Origin: Longimicrobium sp.
GTDB lineage: Bacteria; Gemmatimonadota; Gemmatimonadetes; Longimicrobiales; Longimicrobiaceae
Reading direction: 5' to 3'
Length of the DNA: 64,000 nt
Assembly (NCBI RefSeq): GCF_036388275.1
Contig: NZ_DASVSF010000091.1
Location: 1 to 64,000, forward strand
The notes beneath the pieces were generated by a model. The model was given only the letters and a program-made list of their open reading frames with translations, was not told the origin of the DNA and did not search any database. Position 1 is the first letter of the stretch, and every line of letters starts with the position of its first letter. The position numbers and the translations under genes were made by a program. Positions 9,197 to 16,423 of the stretch are shown here, piece after piece.

Positions 9197-11337
9197 TCCG
9201 CTCCACCCTTCCTGACCAAGAACTGCTGCATCTCCCTCACGATGACCTCGTCTCGCACGCCGATCCGGATTTCTGCGCCGTCCAACTCGACCTCGTCTCG
9301 AACGATGTGACCAGCTAAACGTGCGCGCGCAGCATCGAGCGCCGCGACCACGGTGCCTGGTAGCGAGGCAGTGACCATCCCTGCTTGTAGTTCCTGAACC
9401 GCCCGAAACAATTCGTATGTCAGCGGGATGTGCTGTGCCGCTGCCTTTGGACCCACCTCCAGGAATTTCAGGTCAGCGGTGGGTCGCCCGGTGTTTGCGG
9501 CCGCTACGGACCGGACTTTCTGCTTGGGTGTTTTCAAGACCACGCGACGGGCTTGGGGGGGAAGCGGCTCCCCGAAAGTAGTGTTGAGCGTCGTAATAAA
9601 ATGCTCACCAATGTTGAGCAGGCCTTGGACTTGTTTGGCCGACTGGTACATCAACCCCGGATCGCCTTGCACCACCTGCTCGAAGTCATGCAACGTCTTC
9701 ACATCACGAACGACTCCAGTCCGGGCACCGAGATTTCTCCGGACTATCCGGCAACTGATATCACGGACTACCGCCTGAAGCCGTGCGGCAACTGCCGGCT
9801 TGTGCCGCCGGTTTTCCGCTGCGCCGAGCGTATCGTCACAATCCGCCAACAATTCAAGCACATCGATTTCAATGCGGGAGAGGACTTGGTATTTTCGTAT
9901 GAATTGCAGCGCATCCCGTACGGAGTGGCTGAACCGTGCATCAACGTCACGCAACGCGATGCGGGTCTTGGCGCTGACATCCACCTCCAGGTCGGGATCA
10001 GCTTCAGCTGGGTCTAACGTGTCACACAGTTGATCAAGCTGTGACTTGAGCGTTGCCGGTATCGCTACATCATGCGACAAGGTGAGAAAATAATGGAGCC
10101 TGAGAAGTGGCACGTGGGTATGCAGCTTTAGCTCACGCAACTCCTTCATGATCCCAGCGCGTTTGAGTCGCGGCCACCGGGAGAATATAACGTGTTGGTA
10201 CTGCGCTCCCATCAACACAAATGGTGCGGCGAACGCCGTTGGGTTAACCTTCCCTAATGTTTTTTGACTGATAGCCCAAAGCTTTGCTGCCCACTCGCAA
10301 GGGCTGCTGTCGGTGCTCGCATCGTGCTCGGGAGCGCCCGCCAGCAAGAACGATGTTAGAGAGAAGAGATCACGAAAGCTCCACCGCTTCCCCGTTGCAA
10401 GCTCATACCAACGCAGAATTCTGAGAAGCGCTCCGCGGTGCGGTTCGCCTGCGAGCAGCGCGCGACTGCGACAGAATGGGCACCGCTCCCCTGCGGCACA
10501 GGTTCCGGCCGCGGGCCACTTTTCAGCCGCAGTAGCGAGTTGGAGCACTTGGGCTGCAGGCGAAGACACAATCTCGGTAGAGGGGCGCTCAAGCAGCGAC
10601 TCGACGTCCATCGGCCAGATTGCCACGTCGAGGTACCCAGCCAAAGGCCAGCACGAGGTAGCACTCGGGCTCAAGCTTACCGCCCGAGCGACAGCGTCCA
10701 GGAGAGCCCGGGTGCCGTGTCGTCCCTGCTCCGCGGCGACGATCGAAGCATCATCAAGCACGCCGCGGTTTATGCATGCAAGGTAGAGCTGGCCCGGCCC
10801 TGCGGCTTGCGCTGCTTCCAGGTCAAGCGCGAGGAGTGTAGCCGCGCTTTGCCCTGGCTGACTCGGGTCGCCAACCGAGGCGTCCTGCACCAACGTGAGC
10901 ACGACCGGGTGCGTGAAACCGGTGATCCACGGGAGGTCAACGTCCACACGCCGTGGTACGACCGACCCGTCGGTGGGTGAGAAGAGAGTCCTGAGCTGGG
11001 CTTCCAACTCCCCTGGCATTCCGAGCGCCGACTCTAATGCCCGGAGCGTTTCCTCTACTGCCTCGGTCTTCCCGTTGCCCGGACCCCCAACTAGCAGAAT
11101 CACACGCGGGGTTTGCGGAGTTCCAGCCGCGACAGCTGCAGCCCAGTTGCGTAACCGATGGAGCAGTGCCGTTTCGACAAGGGCGCCGGCCGGACGACCG
11201 CTGCTCCGGTGGAAGAGCCGTCGCACACCTCCTGACCGATGGCCAGCCCACTCGCGTAGCTCTGCGGGAAATGGCGCGACCTCTCCGGTGCCGGGGGGCG
11301 AGCCGGGACGGAGGGAAGGAACGGCTACGAGTGTCAC
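9193..11337 (-). CDS. AAA-type ATPase with Cys cluster, DptF (DndF)-like
   Basis: P-loop ATPase of 714 aa with Walker A GGPGNGKTE at residues 84-92. A Cys cluster C280-x5-C286-x2-C289 (CAAGERCPFC), a possible zinc site, is followed by helical segments and RDLFSLTSFLL. DptF proteins, as I know them, combine a P-loop near the N-terminus with a Cys cluster and a similar helical segment, and DptF is the first gene of the dptFGH set, as here. GTG 11337 is the best start; no strong ribosome binding site precedes it. It lies 257 bp downstream of the methyltransferase gene on the same strand, a gap in which I see no gene and which could hold a second promoter. Likely role: NTP-driven partner of the restriction complex. 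Confidence 0.75.
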   Translation of the reverse strand: MTLVAVPSLRPGSPPGTGEVAPFPAELREWAGHRSGGVRRLFHRSSGRPAGALVETALLHRLRNWAAAVAAGTPQTPRVILLVGGPGNGKTEAVEETLRALESALGMPGELEAQLRTLFSPTDGSVVPRRVDVDLPWITGFTHPVVLTLVQDASVGDPSQPGQSAATLLALDLEAAQAAGPGQLYLACINRGVLDDASIVAAEQGRHGTRALLDAVARAVSLSPSATSCWPLAGYLDVAIWPMDVESLLERPSTEIVSSPAAQVLQLATAAEKWPAAGTCAAGERCPFCRSRALLAGEPHRGALLRILRWYELATGKRWSFRDLFSLTSFLLAGAPEHDASTDSSPCEWAAKLWAISQKTLGKVNPTAFAAPFVLMGAQYQHVIFSRWPRLKRAGIMKELRELKLHTHVPLLRLHYFLTLSHDVAIPATLKSQLDQLCDTLDPAEADPDLEVDVSAKTRIALRDVDARFSHSVRDALQFIRKYQVLSRIEIDVLELLADCDDTLGAAENRRHKPAVAARLQAVVRDISCRIVRRNLGARTGVVRDVKTLHDFEQVVQGDPGLMYQSAKQVQGLLNIGEHFITTLNTTFGEPLPPQARRVVLKTPKQKVRSVAAANTGRPTADLKFLEVGPKAAAQHIPLTYELFRAVQELQAGMVTASLPGTVVAALDAARARLAGHIVRDEVELDGAEIRIGVRDEVIVREMQQFLVRKGGAE

Positions 11338-11594
11338 GGTATTCTGTGTCGAAGCGAAGCGATGGAGCCGAACTAAGAATCTGGAGAACTACAGAGCGCT
11401 GCTCGGCCCGCGTAAACATGATGTTATCGAACGATACAGTCTAACTGGATGTGCCGCCAGTGGCGCCTTAGGTGAAAATGGGTCACACTGCCCGGTGACG
11501 AATAGTCGTGGGTCGCGAGCGCCGCTCCCGACATTCAGCGGCTGCGTGTTCTAAACTCACCACCGTGACTGCCGCGAGCCCTTGCTCGTAAACG

Positions 11595-12941
11595 CTAGGA
11601 TTCTCTTGGTGATTCAAGCCCCGGGTCGGCCCCAACTCGCTGGTTGTCGATTTGCTCGATAAGCTCTCCCAAGCACTCCGCAAGCAGCGGTGGAACTGCG
11701 TTCCCCACCTGTGTATACCGTGGCGCCTCCTGCTTACGTGCTTTACCTCCCGTTGTGTACTTGCCCCGGAACTCGAACCAATCGGGGAAGGATTGCAGGC
11801 GCGCGTACTCGCGAACCGTGAGGATGCGCGGCTCCATGTAGTGCAACAGGTCGTCGGGTAAGGTTGTTAACGTGTGCGACGGCTCGTCCTGGTCAAGAAC
11901 GACGGTATGATGTTTTTTTAAGCCAAGCCTCTCCCGGTCCGTCACAGACAGCCCGACGCCCTTTCGACAAGTTTCAAGGATTTCTTTGAACCGCTCGATG
12001 GTGTCTGGCCGGTGGTTAGCCAGCCTGAGGCTGTTCGGTTGGATGCCTCCGCCGTTGAGTAGTTTCTGATACGGAGTCAGGGGACCCTTGTAATCAATCT
12101 CACAAAAGCCAGGTGTTTCCGTACTGACGCGCTTTCCATTCAGGTCTACCATCAAGTCCGAGAGTGCCTCGCCTGCGCTAATTGGGCGATCCGTCGGGAT
12201 TCCCTTTCGTTCGAGAAACGCCCCGCGGATCCCGGCGAGCATTTCGAACGGGTCAAAGGCTTCCGGGCGAGCGAGCAGATCTCGACGCACTCCGACAATG
12301 ATGAACCGCGGTCGATGCTGCGCTACGCCAAACTGAGAGGCGCGCAACACAGCCGAGCGCACCTCGTATCCCTGGCGTTCCAGCGCAGATCGGATTTTTT
12401 CCGAGAATGGCTTCCGCGGTCGGCCTCGGCGTGGATTGTCGGCACGCTCCTTTTTTCCATGCGCAACCTGGATCCCAGCCACATTCTCTAGCAGGAGATA
12501 CTTCGGCTGGATGAGAGACACTACGGCGATATACCGCATGAATAGTTCATTCCGCTCGTCGCCCCCTCGTCGCTGTCCGGCAAACGAAAACCCTTGGCAA
12601 GGTGGCCCGCCGACCACGAGATCTACCTCGCCCTGGAGCGTCTTCAACTGCTTCCGGTATCGCTTTACGAAACTCCCGATCTCATGTGGCTCGGTAGGCA
12701 GCCACTGTGGCCAGTCGAACCGCCCACGCTCTTCCGCGAGGACGAGGTTGTGCTTGAGGGTCTCGAATGCAAGAGGACTTTTCTCGATGGCGAACAGCCC
12801 CTTCCATCCGGCATTCATCAGGCCGAGAGAGAAGCCGCCGCACCCTGCGAATAGGTCGATGAATGTACGAGGTGGGTCCTGAGACCCTCGGTCCAACTCG
12901 CTCGGAAGGTCCGGCTGTGCTTCCCTCAATGGTGTTGACAT
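11595..12941 (-). CDS. DNA (cytosine-5-)-methyltransferase
   Basis: All hallmark motifs of C5-cytosine methyltransferases occur in order: motif I FIDLFAGCGGFSLG (SAM binding, residues ~27-40), motif IV GGPPCQGFS with catalytic Cys115, motif VI LLENV, motif VIII ASQFGVAQHRPR, and motif X with QVGNAVPP near the C-terminus. The target-recognition region lies between VIII and X and does not show me the recognised sequence. At 448 aa the length is normal. ATG 12941 is chosen over the upstream in-frame TTG at 12956. It leads the leftward operon and diverges from a small winged-helix gene. There is no adjacent type II endonuclease; instead a DptFGH-like set follows. Role: marks self DNA with 5-methylcytosine. 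Confidence 0.93.
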   Translation of the reverse strand: MSTPLREAQPDLPSELDRGSQDPPRTFIDLFAGCGGFSLGLMNAGWKGLFAIEKSPLAFETLKHNLVLAEERGRFDWPQWLPTEPHEIGSFVKRYRKQLKTLQGEVDLVVGGPPCQGFSFAGQRRGGDERNELFMRYIAVVSLIQPKYLLLENVAGIQVAHGKKERADNPRRGRPRKPFSEKIRSALERQGYEVRSAVLRASQFGVAQHRPRFIIVGVRRDLLARPEAFDPFEMLAGIRGAFLERKGIPTDRPISAGEALSDLMVDLNGKRVSTETPGFCEIDYKGPLTPYQKLLNGGGIQPNSLRLANHRPDTIERFKEILETCRKGVGLSVTDRERLGLKKHHTVVLDQDEPSHTLTTLPDDLLHYMEPRILTVREYARLQSFPDWFEFRGKYTTGGKARKQEAPRYTQVGNAVPPLLAECLGELIEQIDNQRVGADPGLESPRES

Positions 12942-13026
12942 CCGCAGTGAGTTCAAGCTATCCCTGGAGCACAGGGATGGACGTGCAGCAAGATATCGCC
13001 TCTAGCCCCAAGGCCCAAATATGGCC

Positions 13027-13041
13027 TTCGCGACTCGCGAA
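13027..13041. promoter_or_regulatory. Perfect palindrome TTCGCGA-C-TCGCGAA in the divergent promoter region
   Basis: A 7+1+7 perfect inverted repeat lies in the ~318-bp gap between the divergent methyltransferase gene and the winged-helix gene. It is well placed to be an operator for the small DNA-binding protein, or a methylation target that tunes transcription. I see no unambiguous -35/-10 pair around it. Confidence 0.4.
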
Positions 13042-13259
13042 TTGCTTCGCAGGCCACGAGCTACTTGCGACCGGGACCTGATAGCCCTCAGGATTCCGCG
13101 AAGCTGCAACTCTCTCGGGGGTAGCACTGGATTAGTGCCCGCTTGCACCGAAAACCTGCGCGGTCAGGCGAACAGGACGATTTCAAGGGCACACAGCAAC
13201 AGCTTCGCTTCACGTCGTGCAGGTTTCTCATTCCCGCTTGTTTCGGAGGATTAGGTCAG

Positions 13260-13523
13260 ATGTTACCGTACCAGAGGGCACAAATTGGAATGGCGCAGCT
13301 CAAGGCGGCTGTGTTCGAATTGCTCCAGAACGTTCCTGACGGAGGGCTTAGCAACGCGCAGGTCGGTCGGTCGCTCGGGATCTATTCAGGCCACGCCGGA
13401 CATGAAGGCCACATCTCCCGAACTCTTCTGTCGATGCTGGAGCAGGAGGGCGTGGCTCGGCAGGATCCTGGCACCAAGCGCTGGGTTCTACGTAGACATA
13501 CCACGGAAGCAGTCGAGGACTGA
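13260..13523 (+). CDS. Small winged-helix DNA-binding protein, putative controller of the island
   Basis: 87-aa protein with a winged-helix pattern: helix 1 (QLKAAVFELLQNVPDGG), a turn, recognition helix (NAQVGRSLGIYSGHAGHEGHISRTLLSMLEQEG) and a wing (VARQDPGTKRWVLR). ATG 13260 is preceded by GGAGGA with 9-nt spacing, which decides this start over an upstream in-frame ATG at 13143. It is transcribed away from the methyltransferase operon across a region with a perfect palindrome, the arrangement of controller proteins in restriction-modification loci. A regulatory role is inferred from fold and context; no ligand or partner domain is present. Confidence 0.72.
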   Translation: MLPYQRAQIGMAQLKAAVFELLQNVPDGGLSNAQVGRSLGIYSGHAGHEGHISRTLLSMLEQEGVARQDPGTKRWVLRRHTTEAVED

Positions 13524-13574
13524 TTTGCGCCGGAGCTAGTCCTCGTCCCGAATATTAGGTCAGCTGAAAATCGT

Positions 13575-14396
13575 ATGCCCCGAAACGTCCGCCCGGTGGC
13601 CGAACCGGAGCGGGCTTTCGGCGTACTACGGCCCATGCTCCCGATCCGCATCGAGCCGCAGCTGCTCACGCCGTCCAGGGAACCCCCGGAAGGGGACCGC
13701 TGGATCCACGAGGTGAAGTACGATGGCTACCGCCTGCTCTGCCGGGTGGAGCACGGCCGCGCCCGCCTGTTCACCCGCCCGGGCAACGACTGGACGCTGG
13801 CCCTGCCCGGCATCGCCGCGGCGGTGGAGGCGCTGGAAACGGGCGACGCGTACCTGGACGGCGAGCTGGTGGCCATCGGACCGGACGGCGTGCCGGACTT
13901 CGAGGCGCTGCGGCGGTCCATCGGCGGGGGCCGCGGCGCGCTGCCGCTGGTGTACCAGGTGTTCGACGCGCTGTACGCGGGCGGGCGATCGCTGATGGGT
14001 GCAGACCTGCTCACCCGTAAACGGATTGCGGCCCAGCTGGTGCGGAAATCGCGGGTGGTGCGGTACACGGACCACCTCGCCGGCGGCGGGGCGGCGCTGT
14101 ACCGGGCGGCGAAGGCGGCGGGGCTGGAGGGCATCGTCTCCAAGCGCGCCGACAGCCCCTACCGGCCCGGCGTCCGCTGCCGCGACTGGCAGAAGGTGAA
14201 GTGCTTTCACCGCTACACGTTCATGGTGACGGCCATCTCCCGGTCCGGAGCACGATTGAGCGACGAGGCCGGCGAGCACGTGGGCACGGTGCCCATCTAC
14301 GGCGGCGCGCCCCGCGTGGGGCAGCCGGTGCAGGTGCGCGCCCTCTGGTGGCGCCCCGGGCGCAGGCTCAGGCACGCCGTCATCCAGGGCGGCTGA
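13575..14396 (+). CDS. ATP-dependent DNA ligase, LigD ligase-domain type
   Basis: Nucleotidyltransferase core of ATP-dependent ligases: motif I EVKYDGYR with adenylated Lys48, motif III-like YQVFDALY, motif IV GLEGIVSKR, motif V DWQKVKC, followed by a short OB-fold-like C-terminus. At 273 aa it is a stand-alone ligase domain without polymerase or phosphoesterase modules, resembling the ligase part of LigD used in non-homologous end joining. No Ku gene is visible nearby. Members of this family often start just before the LPxxxPxL stretch, so ATG 13635 is a plausible alternative start. GC and codon use return here to the high values of the core genome. Confidence 0.85.
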   Translation: MPRNVRPVAEPERAFGVLRPMLPIRIEPQLLTPSREPPEGDRWIHEVKYDGYRLLCRVEHGRARLFTRPGNDWTLALPGIAAAVEALETGDAYLDGELVAIGPDGVPDFEALRRSIGGGRGALPLVYQVFDALYAGGRSLMGADLLTRKRIAAQLVRKSRVVRYTDHLAGGGAALYRAAKAAGLEGIVSKRADSPYRPGVRCRDWQKVKCFHRYTFMVTAISRSGARLSDEAGEHVGTVPIYGGAPRVGQPVQVRALWWRPGRRLRHAVIQGG

Positions 14397-14414
14397 TTTA
14401 AGCGATTTGGTGGA

Positions 14415-14624
14415 ATGCACGGCAACCTCTTCAAGCTGCGCGGGTTCGCGACCAGCCGCACCTGCCCCGCGTGCCGCAGCGAGACCATGCGCACGGAAGC
14501 GTACGGCGCGCTCGACACGCTGCTGAGCGTGGTGAAGCTGCGGCGCCGATGGTGCCGCCGGTGCCTTCGCCAGTGGATCGCGCCGCGCAACCTGCACCCG
14601 CCGCGCGACGAGCCCTACCTTTGA
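14415..14624 (+). CDS. Small zinc-ribbon-like protein
   Basis: 69-residue basic protein with two CxxC pairs (CPAC near residue 17 and CRRC near 47) separated by ~30 residues, the layout of a zinc ribbon. It begins 18 bp after the ligase stop and ends just before a terminator-like hairpin, so it may be co-transcribed with the ligase. Codon use is like its neighbours. It has no recognised family, and the start lacks well-spaced ribosome binding sequence. Confidence 0.5.
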   Translation: MHGNLFKLRGFATSRTCPACRSETMRTEAYGALDTLLSVVKLRRRWCRRCLRQWIAPRNLHPPRDEPYL

Positions 14625-14631
14625 CGCGCCA

Positions 14632-14662
14632 CGGCCCGCCTCCCCCCCGGGGAAGCGGGCCG
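14632..14662 (+). terminator. Rho-independent terminator-like hairpin after the zinc-ribbon gene
   Basis: An 8-bp stem CGGCCCGC/GCGGGCCG with a C-rich loop is followed by TTTC. It is placed correctly to end the ligase/zinc-ribbon transcript. Confidence 0.5.
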
Positions 14663-14674
14663 TTTCGCGTGCTG

Positions 14675-14698
14675 GAGTGCGTGAGTGCGTGAGTGCGT
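14675..14698. repeat. Octamer tandem repeat (GAGTGCGT)x3
   Basis: Three tandem copies of GAGTGCGT lie just past the end of the lipoprotein gene at 14703. The same octamer, inverted, forms a six-copy array at 16365-16412. Confidence 0.7.
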
Positions 14699-14702
14699 GG
14701 GA

Positions 14703-15116
14703 TCAGCGCACGAACACCCACGCCCCGCCGAAGGGCATGGCCAGCGTCAGCGTGTTGCCGCTCACCACCCCGGTCACGGGCACCGCGTTGGCATCCACAT
14801 CCTCGTAGAACAGGGAGATGGTGCTGCCGCTCGAGGTGTAGGTGCCCTCTTCCGTCGTCACGCGGCGATCGGGGATGGGTCCCGAGCCGGGAACGGACGA
14901 TTCGATCGTGAAGGAAAAGCGGCCACCGCGGCGCAGCTCCAGGCTCCCCGCCTGGATGCTGGTCATGGGGTCCAGCGTCGCGGGAACCGCGGTGCCGTTC
15001 ACGGTGCGCAAGGTGTATTCGCCCGTGATGCCGTCGCTCCCGGCGGGGTCGCCGCAGCCCGCCAGCGTGGCCGCCAGGGCAATCAACATCGCAATCAGAA
15101 ATCTGCCGCGCAGCAT
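14703..15116 (-). CDS. Lipoprotein, hypothetical (lipocalin-like size)
   Basis: 137-aa protein with a lipoprotein signal (MLRGRFLIAMLIALAATLAGCG, lipobox LAGC with Cys21) followed by a beta-rich domain (GEYTLRTVNGTAVP, GSLELRRGGRFSFT, EEGTYTSSGSTISL). The alternating strands and GxxTLxxxNG opening resemble small lipoproteins of lipocalin-like or DUF families that occur in many copies in Gemmatimonadota. ATG 15116 is preceded by AGGAGA, which fixes the start. It probably sits in the outer membrane or periplasm. Function unknown. Confidence 0.75.
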   Translation of the reverse strand: MLRGRFLIAMLIALAATLAGCGDPAGSDGITGEYTLRTVNGTAVPATLDPMTSIQAGSLELRRGGRFSFTIESSVPGSGPIPDRRVTTEEGTYTSSGSTISLFYEDVDANAVPVTGVVSGNTLTLAMPFGGAWVFVR

Positions 15117-15187
15117 CTTACATCTCCTGTAGTTCATCACATCGATGGGTAACGAAACGCGGGCGATGGACCGCGCGCCGGGCTGCG

Positions 15188-15745
15188 CTACTGGATCCGC
15201 AGCCCCAGCCCGATGGAGGTGGTGCCCAGCATGTCGCCCCGAAAGCGGGGGATCACCGCGCCGCGCAGCGAAAGGACCAGTGCCGTGTGCAGGATGAGGG
15301 GCGTCGACGCGTCCAGCCGTCCCTGCAGCCCCAGCGCGCCGCCCTCGTTTTCCCCGCGAAAGTACTCCGGCCCCGCCAGCACGCGGGTGGTGGCTCCCGA
15401 CGACCAGGATCGTGAGACGCCTGCGAGGGCACCCACGGAAAGCAGCACCGGGAAGGTGTCGAAGCATCCGCCTTCGCGGTCCATCACGCACATCAGGTCG
15501 CCGCCCATGGACGACTGCGCCCCGGCGGTTACCGCGCCCACGAGGGTTCCCGTGCCGGACCGGCCCAGGTTCACCCCCACCACCAGGTCGGCGGCCGCCC
15601 CGCCACGGTTCACGTAGGAGCCGCCGCTGCCCGTCCGCACGCTCAGGCTGGCGTCCACCGACACGGGAAAGGGCTGCTGGGCCGCCACCGCGGGAGCCAC
15701 CATGGCCGCGGCGCCAAGGCACAGGATGAAAATGCGCTCGATCAC
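15188..15745 (-). CDS. Secreted/outer-membrane beta-barrel-like protein, hypothetical
   Basis: 185 aa with a signal peptide (to about AVAAQQ, residue 23) and then alternating Gly-rich strands ending in SIGLGLRIQ, the aromatic/hydrophobic alternation typical of small outer-membrane barrels. A Cys pair (DLMCVMDREGGCFD) may form a disulfide. The start is GTG 15745. It is followed after ~70 bp by the lipoprotein at 14703-15116 on the same strand, so the two may be co-transcribed. No family is recognised. Confidence 0.6.
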   Translation of the reverse strand: MIERIFILCLGAAAMVAPAVAAQQPFPVSVDASLSVRTGSGGSYVNRGGAAADLVVGVNLGRSGTGTLVGAVTAGAQSSMGGDLMCVMDREGGCFDTFPVLLSVGALAGVSRSWSSGATTRVLAGPEYFRGENEGGALGLQGRLDASTPLILHTALVLSLRGAVIPRFRGDMLGTTSIGLGLRIQ

Positions 15746-16318
15746 GGGAAACCTCTCGATGAACGGTGAACGGGACGCTCGCCGACGGGAAGGCGCGGAA
15801 ACAACGGTTCAGCGCGCCCAATTGTGACGTGGCGGGGGCCGGAGCCACTGAAGTAGCGGCGAACCTGTCATCCTGGGGCCCAAGTGCACCGCACCGGCCC
15901 GCGGGGATGAGGCGCGTCGAGGCGAGCCCCGGTGCTCTGGCGGGCGCCCCCCATCCCCAGCCCTTCCCCCGCAAACCCCGCGGGGGAAGGGAGCCAGTCC
16001 GGTGCCATCCGGCCGGTACCATCCGGGTGAGGGCTCGACTGCCACGGCTCACACGGAATTAGCTCCTCTCCCCCGTGCAGTTTACGGGGGAGAGGTTGGG
16101 AGAGGGGGGCGGCCGCGGACGCGCCGGCTCCTCCTGGGGCGACTGAAGTCGCGGCAACGACGGCCCGAAGTCCGCCTTCGCGGACTGCATGCGAAGTCGT
16201 GCGCGCAGGGCCAGCCGAAGCGCAATCGAATTCTCCCCTCTCCGCATGCGCAGCATGCGGGGAGGGGCCGGGGGAGGGGCCTCCCGAGGCATGCGCCGAA
16301 GCGGGTCGAAACGCCAGG
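15746..16318. repeat. Intergenic region filled with GC-rich palindromic (REP-like) modules
   Basis: No gene is supported in this interval. It is made of modules that recur at 19.8-20.3 kb: a hairpin CTTCCCCCGC/GCGGGGGAAG near 15963-15989, another at 16071-16100, a 54-bp module at 16135-16188 (starting GGGGCGACTGAAGTCGCGG) and a third hairpin near 16234-16279. The copy of the 54-bp module at 19809-19862 differs by only a few bases. Confidence 0.7.
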
Positions 16319-16358
16319 AAAAACGATGGCGGCGGACCGAACCAGTCCGCCGCCATCG
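16319..16358 (-). terminator. Rho-independent terminator of the S9 peptidase gene
   Basis: A perfect 14-bp stem (16324-16337 with 16345-16358) and 7-nt loop is followed on the minus strand by TTTTT. It lies ~65 bp past the peptidase stop codon. Confidence 0.75.
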
Positions 16359-16364
16359 CATCCC

Positions 16365-16412
16365 CTCACGCACTCACGCACTCACGCACTCACGCACTCA
16401 CGCACTCACGCA
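16365..16412. repeat. Octamer tandem repeat (CTCACGCA)x6
   Basis: Six exact tandem copies of an 8-bp unit lie between the S9 peptidase stop codon and its terminator. The unit is the reverse complement of the repeat at 14675-14698. Confidence 0.85.
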
Positions 16413-16423
16413 CTCGCTGCCCC

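Noticed and set aside
1394..12941. Classical Dnd, BREX, DISARM or Druantia system
   Set aside because: No DndBCDE, PglZ, DrmA/B or DUF1998 helicase is visible. The only modification enzyme is a 5mC methyltransferase, and only the DptFGH-like part fits a known module.
16365..16412. CRISPR array
   Set aside because: The repeats are 8 bp with no spacers. No cas gene is present in the window.
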